A stretch of 20,659 bases of DNA. It comes from JAYZQT01 sp964412235. GTDB lineage: Bacteria > Pseudomonadota > Alphaproteobacteria > MPNO01 > UBA830. A program made the position numbers and the translations under genes. Under the pieces are notes generated by a model. It did no database searches. It was not told the DNA's origin and worked only from the letters and a program-made list of their open reading frames with translations. The DNA lies in contig CAYPNT010000051.1 of the NCBI GenBank assembly GCA_964412235.1, positions 1 to 20,659 on the forward strand, given 5' to 3'. This document shows, in pieces, positions 1 to 7,813 of the stretch (the stretch's first letter is position 1; each line of letters opens with the position of its first letter).

Positions 1-1413
1 TCGTTGGTATCCGGCATCGACAGCTGATATCGGTGTGCGCCCATTCCGCTCTTCTTCTCGTATACGCTCAAAGACCAAAACATTAGCGTCCACCGCCATA
101 CCAATAGTAAGCACAATTCCAGCTATCCCGGGCAAGGTCAATGTGGCTTGAAGAAGCGAAAGGACTGCCGAAATTAAAACGATATTTAATATTAAGGCAA
201 CATCCGCCATCAGCCCAAACAATCCGTATGCGGCCCCCATAAACACGATTACAAGAATAATCGACAAAATACTCGCAAATTTTCCGGCTACAATAGAATC
301 CGCACCGAGTTCTGCACCGACTGTTCGTTGCTCTATTGGCGTTAATTTAGTCGGCAATGCACCAGCACGAAGCAGTAGCGCTAAATCTTGGGCTGATTGA
401 ATGGTAAAATTCCCAGTGATTATCCCATTTCCACCCAAAATCGGCTCATTTATGACAGGTGCACTAATAACTTCTTTGTCCAAAACAATAGCAAATGGAT
501 GACCTACGTTCGCACCCGTTACCCTCCCAAAGCGGCGCGCACCCAAGGAATTGAAACGAAACTGAACTACCGCTCTCCCATCCTGAAAGGTACCGGTGGC
601 ATCTACTAAGTCTGCCCCATCAACGGCCGCTCGTTTTTTCACTAAATAATTTACTGGCGGGACTGCGCTGGTTTGCTCGTTAGGCCCCTTCTCCCGATAT
701 TCGGGTAGGCATAGTGTGCCTGGAGGCCGTCTCTGCCCGGAACCACACGATGTAGCTGCTGAATTGTTCCTATCGAGAAGATGAAAGGTCATCTTTGCTG
801 TTTTACCGATTATATCAATTATACGTTGCGGGTCCGATTCACCAGGTACTTGGACCAATATCCGCTCCGCACCCTGCCTTTGAATAGAAGGCTCCTTCGT
901 GCCGAGCTCATCAATACGACGACGAATGATCTCAATAGATCTTTCCACCGAATCCGTTACAATTTCTTTCCTACCGAGTTCAGTCCAACACACCGTAACG
1001 TCTAACTCTTGCACATTAATCTCGAGAGAAGGAGATAAGCTATTGGTATTCAGGTTTCTCGCTACCTTTCGGGCTCTGACTACATCATCCCGCACCAACG
1101 CCGTAAAACCAACGCAATTGCCCCTATTTCCTAAACGGCGATAGCTTATTTTAGGAGACGCCCCCCTGAGGCCCGCTCGCAGTCCATCAACAAGACTTTG
1201 CTGGCGTTCCTTAATGACGGAAGAAACATCTACTTCGAACAGCAGATGAGAACCGCCTTGAAGGTCAAGCCCTAGATTCATTCGTTCGCTAGGAAACCAA
1301 CCGGGTACCCATCCAATCTGTTCTTTATTGAAAATATTTGGAAGCGCGAAGGCAATCCCGAACAGGCAAACGATCCCAACAAGGACCATTTTCCATCTTG
1401 CAAAGTAAACCAT
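1..1413 (-). CDS. secD: Protein translocase subunit SecD (partial, C-terminus beyond left edge)
   Basis: SecD works with SecF in the inner membrane and uses the proton motive force to help release exported proteins on the periplasmic side of SecYEG. The frame is open for 471 codons from the ATG at 1413 to the window edge, with a TAA two codons upstream of that ATG, so the start is fixed. Visible parts are an N-terminal membrane segment (about residues 8-26), the SecD signature LGLDLQGGSH at 47-56, a long periplasmic region, then several hydrophobic helices, and the SecD/SecF motif GMAVDANVLVFERIREE at 438-454 with Asp442. SecD proteins usually have about 520 residues, so about 50 are missing. 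It lies 48 bp behind yajC on the same strand, and secF probably follows beyond the edge. Confidence 0.95.
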   Translation of the reverse strand, partial: MVYFARWKMVLVGIVCLFGIAFALPNIFNKEQIGWVPGWFPSERMNLGLDLQGGSHLLFEVDVSSVIKERQQSLVDGLRAGLRGASPKISYRRLGNRGNCVGFTALVRDDVVRARKVARNLNTNSLSPSLEINVQELDVTVCWTELGRKEIVTDSVERSIEIIRRRIDELGTKEPSIQRQGAERILVQVPGESDPQRIIDIIGKTAKMTFHLLDRNNSAATSCGSGQRRPPGTLCLPEYREKGPNEQTSAVPPVNYLVKKRAAVDGADLVDATGTFQDGRAVVQFRFNSLGARRFGRVTGANVGHPFAIVLDKEVISAPVINEPILGGNGIITGNFTIQSAQDLALLLRAGALPTKLTPIEQRTVGAELGADSIVAGKFASILSIILVIVFMGAAYGLFGLMADVALILNIVLISAVLSLLQATLTLPGIAGIVLTIGMAVDANVLVFERIREEERNGRTPISAVDAGYQR

Positions 1414-1461
1414 CTGTTAGCTTGTTCTTTTATATATTTGCGTCTTACACAAAATCCTTAG

Positions 1462-1887
1462 TTACTTTTTGTCCTCTTCAGTTCGCTCCTCAGTTTCCTC
1501 GTCTTCATATTCTTCAGCGATTTCGTCATCCACCGCATCCTCCTGTTTTTTCGCTTTCCCCTTTGATGAAGGCACCGGTCCCGATTTAGCCATACTTTCG
1601 GCAATCATTCCGCGCATTATTCGAACTTTTACACCGTCAGCGATTTCTACAATTAATTCAGTATCATTTGGAACGCGGGTGATATTTCCTACTAAACCCC
1701 CATTTGTCACAATACGATCACCACGCCGAAGATTGCCAAGCATTTCGCGATGAACCTTTGCTTTCTTCTGTTGGGGTCTAATGAGTAAAAAATAAAAAAC
1801 TACAAAGATTAATACGAGCGGCAGAAGAGATTCCATTCCTCCAAAACCTCCCCCCCCACTTTGAGCCCAAGCTGGTGATACCAACAT
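1462..1887 (-). CDS. yajC: Sec translocon accessory protein YajC
   Basis: YajC is a small inner-membrane partner of SecDF. I chose the ATG at 1887 (141 residues) over an in-frame ATG at 1944. The chosen start has GGAG six bases upstream and gives the usual alphaproteobacterial beginning MLVSPAWAQ. The longer form would begin inside the likely promoter. After a glycine-rich stretch comes one membrane helix (about residues 20-37), then the hallmark RPQQKK (38-43) and the conserved cytoplasmic part with LRRGDRIVTNGGLVGNI. The tail is lysine-rich and then strongly acidic (about the last 25 residues), longer than in the E. coli protein of about 110 residues. It is followed by secD. Confidence 0.93.
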   Translation of the reverse strand: MLVSPAWAQSGGGGFGGMESLLPLVLIFVVFYFLLIRPQQKKAKVHREMLGNLRRGDRIVTNGGLVGNITRVPNDTELIVEIADGVKVRIMRGMIAESMAKSGPVPSSKGKAKKQEDAVDDEIAEEYEDEETEERTEEDKK

Positions 1888-1893
1888 TATATT

Positions 1894-1897
1894 CTCC
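1894..1897 (-). promoter_or_regulatory. Ribosome binding site deciding the yajC start
   Basis: GGAG on the minus strand lies six bases before the ATG at 1887. The upstream in-frame ATG at 1944 has no comparable site, so this supports the shorter YajC. Confidence 0.6.
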
Positions 1898-1916
1898 GCG
1901 TTGAATGAATTTGCGG

Positions 1917-1944
1917 AATATAACTGTCCCCTGGTAGCTTGCAA
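1917..1944 (-). promoter_or_regulatory. Putative sigma-70-type promoter for yajC-secD
   Basis: On the minus strand TTGCAA (1944-1939) and TATATT (1922-1917) are separated by 16 bp. They match the -35 and -10 consensus at four and five of six positions. A transcript would start near 1910 and leave a leader of about 23 bases before the yajC ATG at 1887. Placement by eye only. Confidence 0.4.
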
Positions 1945-1986
1945 CCAATTCTATTTACTTATTCATAAAGACTGATAAGAAAAGCG

Positions 1987-2031
1987 ATTATGTTTAGTTA
2001 TAAAATCGATTCCATATATCCGAAACATAAT
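1987..2031. repeat. 9-bp perfect inverted repeat upstream of the DUF815 ATPase gene
   Basis: ATTATGTTT (1987-1995) and AAACATAAT (2023-2031) are perfect reverse complements 27 bp apart. The right arm ends two bases before the ATG at 2033. The sequence between the arms is AT-rich and could hold the promoter of that gene. It may be an operator or a leader hairpin, or chance in AT-rich DNA. Confidence 0.35.
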
Positions 2032-2032
2032 T

Positions 2033-2890
2033 ATGGTTGAGCGTGAGATAAAAACCCTTATTCAGCGAATAGCTGATGCGCTTGAACGATTATCACCACC
2101 TGTAAAGGTCACAACCGTCATAGATGACACTAACGCTTTTGTATGGAGTGCTGATAAACTAGAACTTATTCCGGTCAGCAATGTTAATCGCCTGGAATTA
2201 TCCCTATTAGTTGGAATAGAACAGGCACGAGATGTATTGCTTAAAAATACTCGTCAATTTGCCGCGGGCTATCCGGCAAACAATGCGCTTTTATGGGGTG
2301 CGCGGGGTATGGGAAAGAGTTCTCTGGTTAAGGCAGTGCATGGCAAAGTATCAAACGAATATAAAGACCCCCCGGTTTTAATAGAAATCCAAAGAGAAGA
2401 ACTTTCCTCACTACCAACTCTTTTAACAATTTTACGACAAGAAAAACGGCAGTGTATATTATTTTGTGACGATCTTTCTTTTGACGCACACGACAGTTCA
2501 TACAAATCGCTAAAAGCTATTTTGGAGGGTGGAATTGAAGGGCGTCCGAAAAACGTACTTTTTTACGCCACGTCAAATCGTCGCCATCTCATGCCTCGGG
2601 ATATGATTGAAAACGAGCAATCGAGCGGCGTAAACCCCGGCGAATCCGTTCAAGAAAAGGTCTCTCTTTCAGATCGTTTTGGTCTTTGGTTAGGTTTTCA
2701 TAACTGTGATCAAGAAACTTTTATGCGTATCCTTGAAGGGTACATAACATTTTATGGTCTCGACATTGACGAAAAATCATTGCGACAGGAAGCAATAGAA
2801 TGGTCAATGACCCGTGGAGCACGTTCAGGACGCGTCGCCTGGCAATACATCCAAGATTTAGCTGGACGCATGGAAAAAACGTTAAATTAA
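2033..2890 (+). CDS. DUF815-family AAA+ ATPase
   Basis: This is a 285-residue predicted ATPase of the DUF815 group, whose cellular role is not established. Visible motifs are a Walker A loop GARGMGKSS at 89-97 with Lys95, a Walker B strand ILFCDDLSF at 142-150 with Asp146/147, a sensor-1-like stretch YATSNRRHL at 178-186, and SLSDRFGLW at 211-219 in the position of an arginine-finger region. The C-terminal helices (about 228-284) resemble an AAA+ lid. The length is normal and there is no signal peptide or membrane segment. It faces away from yajC and meets nlpD tail to tail, the two stop codons overlapping. This position between the nlpD and yajC genes recurs in alphaproteobacteria as far as I recall, but says little about function. 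Confidence 0.88.
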   Translation: MVEREIKTLIQRIADALERLSPPVKVTTVIDDTNAFVWSADKLELIPVSNVNRLELSLLVGIEQARDVLLKNTRQFAAGYPANNALLWGARGMGKSSLVKAVHGKVSNEYKDPPVLIEIQREELSSLPTLLTILRQEKRQCILFCDDLSFDAHDSSYKSLKAILEGGIEGRPKNVLFYATSNRRHLMPRDMIENEQSSGVNPGESVQEKVSLSDRFGLWLGFHNCDQETFMRILEGYITFYGLDIDEKSLRQEAIEWSMTRGARSGRVAWQYIQDLAGRMEKTLN

Positions 2891-3762
2891 CCCTTAAGCT
2901 TTATTCGTTGACGTTTGAGATAACGTTCGGGATCAACAGGTCGCTTGCCTCGTCGAAGCTCAAAATGGAGTTGAGGAAAGTTTACACTACCTGTATTTCC
3001 TACATGCGAAATTACTTGTCCCCGATAAACTTTATCGCCCGGTTCCACTAAAAGTTTCGAATTGTGTGCATAAGCAGATATCCAACCATCGGCATGCCTA
3101 ACTAGAAGCAAATTTCCAAAGCCGCGAAGTTCGTTTCCAGCGTAGGCAACGACCCCCTCCTGTGTGGCCCGAACAGGGGTACCCGCTCTCGCGCTAATAT
3201 TAACACCATCATTTTTTAGCCCCTTGCCAGTAGAGCCAAATTTAGAAAGCAAGGGACCGTTGACGGGCCATATAAACCCTCTGGAAACAGCTTTAGGATC
3301 TCCCCCCCTGGAACGGTGCAGCGCACGTTTTGTTCCGTCTTTTGTTTGCAGCCTACGCGTAGAATTTGGATCTGTCCGAGCATAGACATTTCTTGAATCT
3401 CTGTTTTTCTTGGTATTCCGGCTAAGCCACCCCGACGAGACATGTGAGGATATCTTTGGCAATGAAAGTTGTTGCCCAGGATATACTATGTAAGGCGACT
3501 TAATCTTATTCTCATCTATCAGTCTTCGCAAATTTACGCCATACCGCTGCGCTATCTTGTAAAGAGAATCGCCACGCTTTACGACTACCCCGGCTCCCCC
3601 TTTATGCGGTACTCCTCTTGCCCGGTCAGGCCCGGCTGTCTTTTCTCCATAAACAATCGGAGCAATCCTAACCCGTTCCCCACAACCCACTAAAATTGTT
3701 GTGAATAGAAAAACAAAAACAAGTCCCGCCTCTTTCCCGAGGAAACAATAAGAACCCATCAT
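2887..3762 (-). CDS. nlpD: NlpD-like lipoprotein: LysM plus degenerate M23 (LytM) domain
   Basis: Predicted envelope lipoprotein of 291 residues. A hydrophobic signal sequence ends in the lipobox LVGC (24-27), so Cys27 should be lipidated. A LysM peptidoglycan-binding domain spans about 59-102, a basic low-complexity linker follows (about 103-160), and a LytM/M23 fold fills about 162-285. The catalytic zinc site is largely missing: the HxGxD motif reads NDGVN (184-188) and the HxH motif reads QLH (264-266), while His233 in SAYAH is kept. Known NlpD proteins are similarly inactive and switch on amidases during cell separation, so I infer an activator role. It overlaps pcm by ATGA, matching the pcm-nlpD pair known from gammaproteobacteria. 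Confidence 0.85.
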   Translation of the reverse strand: MMGSYCFLGKEAGLVFVFLFTTILVGCGERVRIAPIVYGEKTAGPDRARGVPHKGGAGVVVKRGDSLYKIAQRYGVNLRRLIDENKIKSPYIVYPGQQLSLPKISSHVSSGWLSRNTKKNRDSRNVYARTDPNSTRRLQTKDGTKRALHRSRGGDPKAVSRGFIWPVNGPLLSKFGSTGKGLKNDGVNISARAGTPVRATQEGVVAYAGNELRGFGNLLLVRHADGWISAYAHNSKLLVEPGDKVYRGQVISHVGNTGSVNFPQLHFELRRGKRPVDPERYLKRQRIKLKG

Positions 3763-4406
3763 TTTTCCACCATGCCCTCACCCAGAAGGGGCACAAACCG
3801 AACCGGCCACAGTTTTTCTCGGTTTAGGGAACCATCTTCTCCATAACGGAAGCGATATAAATGTTGGTCTCTGCCCGATACCCCAATGGGAGCAATTAAA
3901 ATACCATCAGAAGACAACTGCTGGAGTAAAATTGGGGGCACTTCACGTGACGCCCCTGCAGTGACAATGATTCTGTCGAACGGGGCTTGTCGCGGCCACC
4001 CTTTTGTCCCATCGCCCGTTATTGCCATAATGTTATTAATTCTTAACGCTCGGAACTTGTTTTCCGCAGACCTTAAAAGTGCCTCATGACGTTCGATCGA
4101 ATAAAGGCGCCTACACAATCTTGCTAGAACTGCCGCCTGATAGCCTGAACCGGTCCCAATTTCGAGTACTTTCATGCGTCTAGTAAGCTCTAGCTTCTCG
4201 GTCATAAACGCAACGATTACTGGCTGACTAATTGTCTGCCCATTCCCAATTGGCAACGCCGTGTTCTCATAGGCTTGGTCCTTGAACGCCTCGGGCACAA
4301 ACTCCTCCCGCGGCACTCTTTCTATCGCCCCTAACACCTCAGCATCAGTAATCCCCTGTCGGCGAAGTTCCATAATCAAACGAATACGATTTGCGTCGAG
4401 ATTCAT
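3759..4406 (-). CDS. pcm: Protein-L-isoaspartate O-methyltransferase
   Basis: Cytoplasmic repair enzyme that methylates isoaspartyl residues in aged proteins, using S-adenosylmethionine. The 215-residue length is typical. The family signature around LPIGNGQTISQP lies at 51-62, SAM motif I VLEIGTGSGYQAAVLA at 80-95, and an acidic motif II-like YSIERHE at 102-108. GDGTKGW at 131-137 and FDRIIVTAGA at 143-152 complete the Rossmann core. The start ATG shares one base with the surE stop (TGATG), and the stop overlaps the nlpD start by four bases, so the three are probably translated in a coupled way. The pairing of surE with pcm is widely conserved. Confidence 0.96.
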   Translation of the reverse strand: MNLDANRIRLIMELRRQGITDAEVLGAIERVPREEFVPEAFKDQAYENTALPIGNGQTISQPVIVAFMTEKLELTRRMKVLEIGTGSGYQAAVLARLCRRLYSIERHEALLRSAENKFRALRINNIMAITGDGTKGWPRQAPFDRIIVTAGASREVPPILLQQLSSDGILIAPIGVSGRDQHLYRFRYGEDGSLNREKLWPVRFVPLLGEGMVEK

Positions 4407-5161
4407 CAGAATAATTCGTTAAGGCGCTTCATGCTTTTGCGATGGGTTAAATCAACTCCTAAAGGAGTGATCGAAATTCGCCCTGCATTTACAGCGTTTA
4501 AATCAGAGCCTTTATAGGAAATATCTTCATTTCTTTCTGTTCCAATCCAAACAAAATCATGACCACGAGGGTCACGCCCTGTTAATATGGACTCGCCGAT
4601 CTTGCGGCGCCCTTGAACCGTAATGTCAACACGACTTACTTCACCAACCGAAAGATCAGGAAAATTTACGTTCATAAACACATTTCTTTCCCAACCTGCG
4701 GACACTAAGTTTTTTATAATTGAAGGACCATATTTCTTTGCAGCCGTCCAACGAACTTTTTTTCCGTTAACCCTAGACTGACTAAGCGCTATGGAGGGGA
4801 TACCAAGCAAAACACCCTCCATAGCCGCGCCGACTGTCCCCGAATAGGTGATGTCGTCACCAAGGTTAGCGCCAGCATTTATTCCGGATAGGATCATATC
4901 GGGTGCCGCCCCTGTAATAATATTTTTTATTCCGAGCAATACACTATCCGTCGGTGTACCGTTAACCGCAAACTTCTGCTGCCCAGTTTTTCTGATCCTC
5001 AAAGGCGATGTGATGGTTAAAGAATGCCCAGTAGCACTTTGTTCAGTTTCAGGAGCCACTACCCAAATATCTTTAGAGAGGGTTTTCGCAATTTCTTCCA
5101 GAACTTTAAGCCCAGGAGCATTTATTCCATCTTCATTAGTAATCAAAATCCGCAACGCCAT
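4406..5161 (-). CDS. surE: 5'/3'-nucleotidase SurE
   Basis: SurE is a metal-dependent phosphatase that dephosphorylates nucleoside monophosphates and has been linked to stress survival. The 251 residues carry the expected motifs: N-terminal ILITNEDGINAPGL (5-18), APETEQSATGHSLT (36-49) with Ser42, NGTPTDSV (67-74), and SGINAGANLGDDITYSGTV (92-110) with Asn95. The first motif normally reads NDDG and its two Asp residues bind the metal. Here the first is Glu10 and Asp11 is kept. This may still bind metal, but activity is not assured. The start overlaps the serS stop by one base (TAATG). Confidence 0.95.
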   Translation of the reverse strand: MALRILITNEDGINAPGLKVLEEIAKTLSKDIWVVAPETEQSATGHSLTITSPLRIRKTGQQKFAVNGTPTDSVLLGIKNIITGAAPDMILSGINAGANLGDDITYSGTVGAAMEGVLLGIPSIALSQSRVNGKKVRWTAAKKYGPSIIKNLVSAGWERNVFMNVNFPDLSVGEVSRVDITVQGRRKIGESILTGRDPRGHDFVWIGTERNEDISYKGSDLNAVNAGRISITPLGVDLTHRKSMKRLNELF

Positions 5162-6444
5162 TATGGAGCCGTAATAGGTTCGATATTTCTTATCCCACCC
5201 ATATAATCGATTAAAACCTCAGGAATTAAAATTGAGCCATCCAGTTGTTGATAATTTTCAAGGATGGCAATTAATGTTCTGCCGATCGCGAGCCCAGAGC
5301 CATTGAGGGTATGCACAAACTCCGAGCCCTTTTTTCCATGCGGTTTATACCTGGCATTCATTCGACGAGCCTGAAAATCTCCACAGTTCGAACAACTTGA
5401 AATCTCTCGATAGCAATTTTGTCCTGGTAGCCATACTTCAATATCATAGGTTTTTTTTGCGGAAAAACCTAAATCACCCCCGGCTAACAGTACCACCCTA
5501 TAATGAAGTCCAAGACGTTTGAGGACTTCTTCTGCACATGATGTCATACGATCATGCTCTGCATTCGATTCCTCCGGACGAGTTACACTAACAAGTTCCA
5601 CTTTATTAAACTGATGCTGCCGGAGCATCCCACGGGTGTCTTGCCCAGCAGCGCCAGCTTCCGACCTAAAACATGGTGTATGAGCAGTCACCCGAAAAGG
5701 TAAAACAGCTGGGTCTATTATCTTGCCTGCAACTAAATTAGTCAGAGGTACTTCCGCAGTTGGTATTAGCCAATATCCGCTCGTTGTTTGAAATAAATCT
5801 TCTTTAAATTTTGGAAGTTGTCCCGTTCCGTGTGCCGTATCATCGTTAACTAATAAGGGTGGATTCACTTCACAATAACCAAACTCAGTTGTATGCATAT
5901 CCAGCATCATCGCCGTTAGTCCACGTTCCATTCGCGCGATCAGCCCACGAGTAACGACAAAACGCGAACCTGATAGTCTAGTAGCGGTAGAAAAATCAAT
6001 CAGGCCAAGGGCATTACCAAGGTCGACGTGATCTTTCGGCTCAAAGTCAAAAAAGGGTTTTTCTCCTACGCGGCGTACCTCAATATTCGCACTTTCATCT
6101 TTTCCTTCAGGCACTTCGTCTGCAGGTAGATTTGGAAGCCCATCAAGAATCAAAAATATCTGTTCATCCAGACCTTTTTGCTTTTCTTGGAGTTCTTCCA
6201 TTTCGTCCTTGATCAAGCCAACCTCAGAAATCAAATCTGCGGCACTATCACCCGCTGCTTTAACCTTTCCCACTTCTTTTGAAAGAGTATTTCGACGAGT
6301 CTGTAGTTGTTGAATTGTCGTTATGATAGAGCGGTTTTCATTATCCAACTCTAAGATCGGTGCAGAAGAAGCCTCCAGACCTCTCCGTACCAACCCAGCA
6401 TCAAACGCTTTTGGGTTTTCGCGGATAAATCTAATACTATGCAT
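5161..6444 (-). CDS. serS: Seryl-tRNA synthetase
   Basis: Class II aminoacyl-tRNA synthetase that charges tRNA-Ser in the cytoplasm. The 427 residues match the usual bacterial length. Residues about 30-100 form the N-terminal antiparallel coiled coil that grips the long arm of tRNA-Ser. The catalytic domain has PTAEVPL (228-234), motif 2 FRSEAGAAGQDTRG (259-272), the RQHQFNKVEL stretch (275-284), and motif 3 GSGLAIGRTLIAILENYQ (382-399) with its conserved Arg389. It lies 32 bp downstream of tatC and overlaps surE by one base, so it is probably read from the tat transcript. Confidence 0.97.
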   Translation of the reverse strand: MHSIRFIRENPKAFDAGLVRRGLEASSAPILELDNENRSIITTIQQLQTRRNTLSKEVGKVKAAGDSAADLISEVGLIKDEMEELQEKQKGLDEQIFLILDGLPNLPADEVPEGKDESANIEVRRVGEKPFFDFEPKDHVDLGNALGLIDFSTATRLSGSRFVVTRGLIARMERGLTAMMLDMHTTEFGYCEVNPPLLVNDDTAHGTGQLPKFKEDLFQTTSGYWLIPTAEVPLTNLVAGKIIDPAVLPFRVTAHTPCFRSEAGAAGQDTRGMLRQHQFNKVELVSVTRPEESNAEHDRMTSCAEEVLKRLGLHYRVVLLAGGDLGFSAKKTYDIEVWLPGQNCYREISSCSNCGDFQARRMNARYKPHGKKGSEFVHTLNGSGLAIGRTLIAILENYQQLDGSILIPEVLIDYMGGIRNIEPITAP

Positions 6445-6476
6445 AATCCTGATTTTAGCTGATTTAAAGGCGAATC

Positions 6477-7298
6477 TCAGGCCATTCTATTTTCGGAAGT
6501 ATCGTCACCATTTTCTTCTGAATCTTCTTGGGATGTTTTCAATCTTTTTCTTTCAATCATTCGCGCGCCTATAATCGAGATTTCGTACAGAAGAATAATA
6601 GGGAGAGCGAGGCCTAGCTGGCTAATAACATCCGGTGGTGTGAGAACAGCGGCCAAAATAAATACGCCCACAATTGCATACCTTCGTTTTGCGGCTAATC
6701 CCGAAGCGGTCACTAATCCCGCACGCGCTAATAAAATGAGAAGTACGGGAAGCTCAAAGGCCAAACCAAACGCAAATATCAACCTTAAAACCAACGATAA
6801 ATATTGATCAACCTTAGGTTCAACCTGGACCGGTAATGAACCCTCACCGCCTGTGGTCTGAAAGGTAAGAAAAAAATCCCAAGCCAAGGGCATTACAAAA
6901 AAGTAGACAAGTGCACCACCAAGTAGAAAAAGGACAGGTGTCGCGGCCAAGAAGGGTAGGAATGCCTTTTTCTCATTACGGTAAAGACCCGGCGCAACAA
7001 ATGCCCATAATTGTATAGATATAAGTGGGAATGCGACGAAAAGAGCAGTGTAAAAAGCCACTTTTATTTGTGCAAGAAATGGCTCGTAAAGCGCTGTAAA
7101 TATCATCCGTGCGCCTTCTTTTCCTTCTAATGCATTAGCTAGTGGACGCACAAAAAAGTCGTAAATTTCTTGAGCAAATGCAAAACTCACCAAAAACAAA
7201 ACTAAAAAGGCTAAAAAGCTGTACAACAAACGGGTCCGTAACTCGACAAGATGCTCGAGCAAAGACATCTCCTTCTTGCCACTCTCTTTTCCCATCAT
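6477..7298 (-). CDS. tatC: Twin-arginine translocase subunit TatC
   Basis: Six-helix inner-membrane receptor that, with TatB, recognises twin-arginine signal peptides of folded proteins. Of 273 residues, the cytoplasmic N-terminus carries the signature HLVELRTRL (16-24). The first cytoplasmic loop has FVAPGLYRNEK (100-110) with the conserved Glu109, which takes part in signal-peptide binding in characterised TatC proteins. Six hydrophobic stretches follow the expected pattern, and PPDVISQ (221-227) lies before the last helix. The C-tail is hydrophilic and acidic. It overlaps tatB by four bases (ATGA). Confidence 0.97.
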   Translation of the reverse strand: MMGKESGKKEMSLLEHLVELRTRLLYSFLAFLVLFLVSFAFAQEIYDFFVRPLANALEGKEGARMIFTALYEPFLAQIKVAFYTALFVAFPLISIQLWAFVAPGLYRNEKKAFLPFLAATPVLFLLGGALVYFFVMPLAWDFFLTFQTTGGEGSLPVQVEPKVDQYLSLVLRLIFAFGLAFELPVLLILLARAGLVTASGLAAKRRYAIVGVFILAAVLTPPDVISQLGLALPIILLYEISIIGARMIERKRLKTSQEDSEENGDDTSENRMA

Positions 7299-7762
7299 CC
7301 TGAACGACCAGCTTTATCGTCATCTATTGGCCCTTCATTTGGAACCGTATCGTTATCGTGAGCTTCAGTTTTGTCAGTATTCGATGTTAAATTTTCAACT
7401 GTTTCATTCTCAACTAAAATCGAATGTTCTCCATTTGCGTTCTCCTCATCAGTCCAATCCATATCATATCTCATGGCATCCCTAACATCCCCATCAGGGT
7501 CAACCAGATCTTCTATCTCGTTTTGAAAATTACTGGTTACCTTTGCGGGGTCTGCAATCTCTTTCAGATCCTTACCAAGCGTGTCGAGTTCAGCCTCCCT
7601 CGCAACTTCCTCTATTCCGGATTGAAATTCACGCGCTAATTCTCGGGTTTTTGTTACAAACGCCCTGACGGTCCTAATCGCGCCGGGTAATTCCTTCGGG
7701 CCGATTATCATAATCCCGAGTACAGCTATTAGCAGGAACTCCCACCCGCCTATGTCAAACAT
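7295..7762 (-). CDS. tatB: Twin-arginine translocase subunit TatB
   Basis: Single-pass membrane partner of TatC in the Tat receptor complex. The 155 residues begin MFDIGGWEFLLIAVLGIMII, the N-terminal membrane helix with the conserved polar Glu8. The IGPKELP hinge (20-26) and an amphipathic helix rich in charged residues follow. The C-terminal part, roughly residues 95-155, is acidic and poorly conserved, as is usual for TatB. It lies 40 bp behind tatA with a hairpin at the junction, and overlaps tatC by four bases. Confidence 0.94.
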   Translation of the reverse strand: MFDIGGWEFLLIAVLGIMIIGPKELPGAIRTVRAFVTKTRELAREFQSGIEEVAREAELDTLGKDLKEIADPAKVTSNFQNEIEDLVDPDGDVRDAMRYDMDWTDEENANGEHSILVENETVENLTSNTDKTEAHDNDTVPNEGPIDDDKAGRSG

Positions 7763-7795
7763 GGCGGTTTTTGCCTTTCTAAAATGTTAAACAGA

Positions 7796-7813
7796 CGAAG
7801 AATTAGCTCTTCG
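7796..7813 (-). other. Hairpin over the tatA stop codon, possible attenuator or mRNA-stabilising element
   Basis: On the minus strand CGAAGA (7813-7808) and TCTTCG (7801-7796) form a perfect 6-bp stem around a 6-base loop that includes the tatA stop. The transcript then continues UCUGUUUAAC, only partly U-rich. It could lower tatB relative to tatA by partial termination or by 3'-end protection, but it is weak and was not folded by software. Confidence 0.35.

Noticed and set aside
1..1413. A broken or missing gene left of yajC, because many short frames occur on the plus strand
   Set aside because: Manual translation of the minus strand is open over all 471 codons with SecD motifs throughout; the plus-strand frames are shadows.
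1469..1753. Ser-rich plus-strand open frame opposite yajC
   Set aside because: Its serine runs are the mirror of the Glu/Asp-rich YajC tail; no independent support.
1888..1944. YajC start at the in-frame ATG at 1944
   Set aside because: No ribosome binding site, the extra 19 residues are atypical, and the region overlaps a good promoter. The ATG at 1887 has GGAG and the family-like N-terminus.
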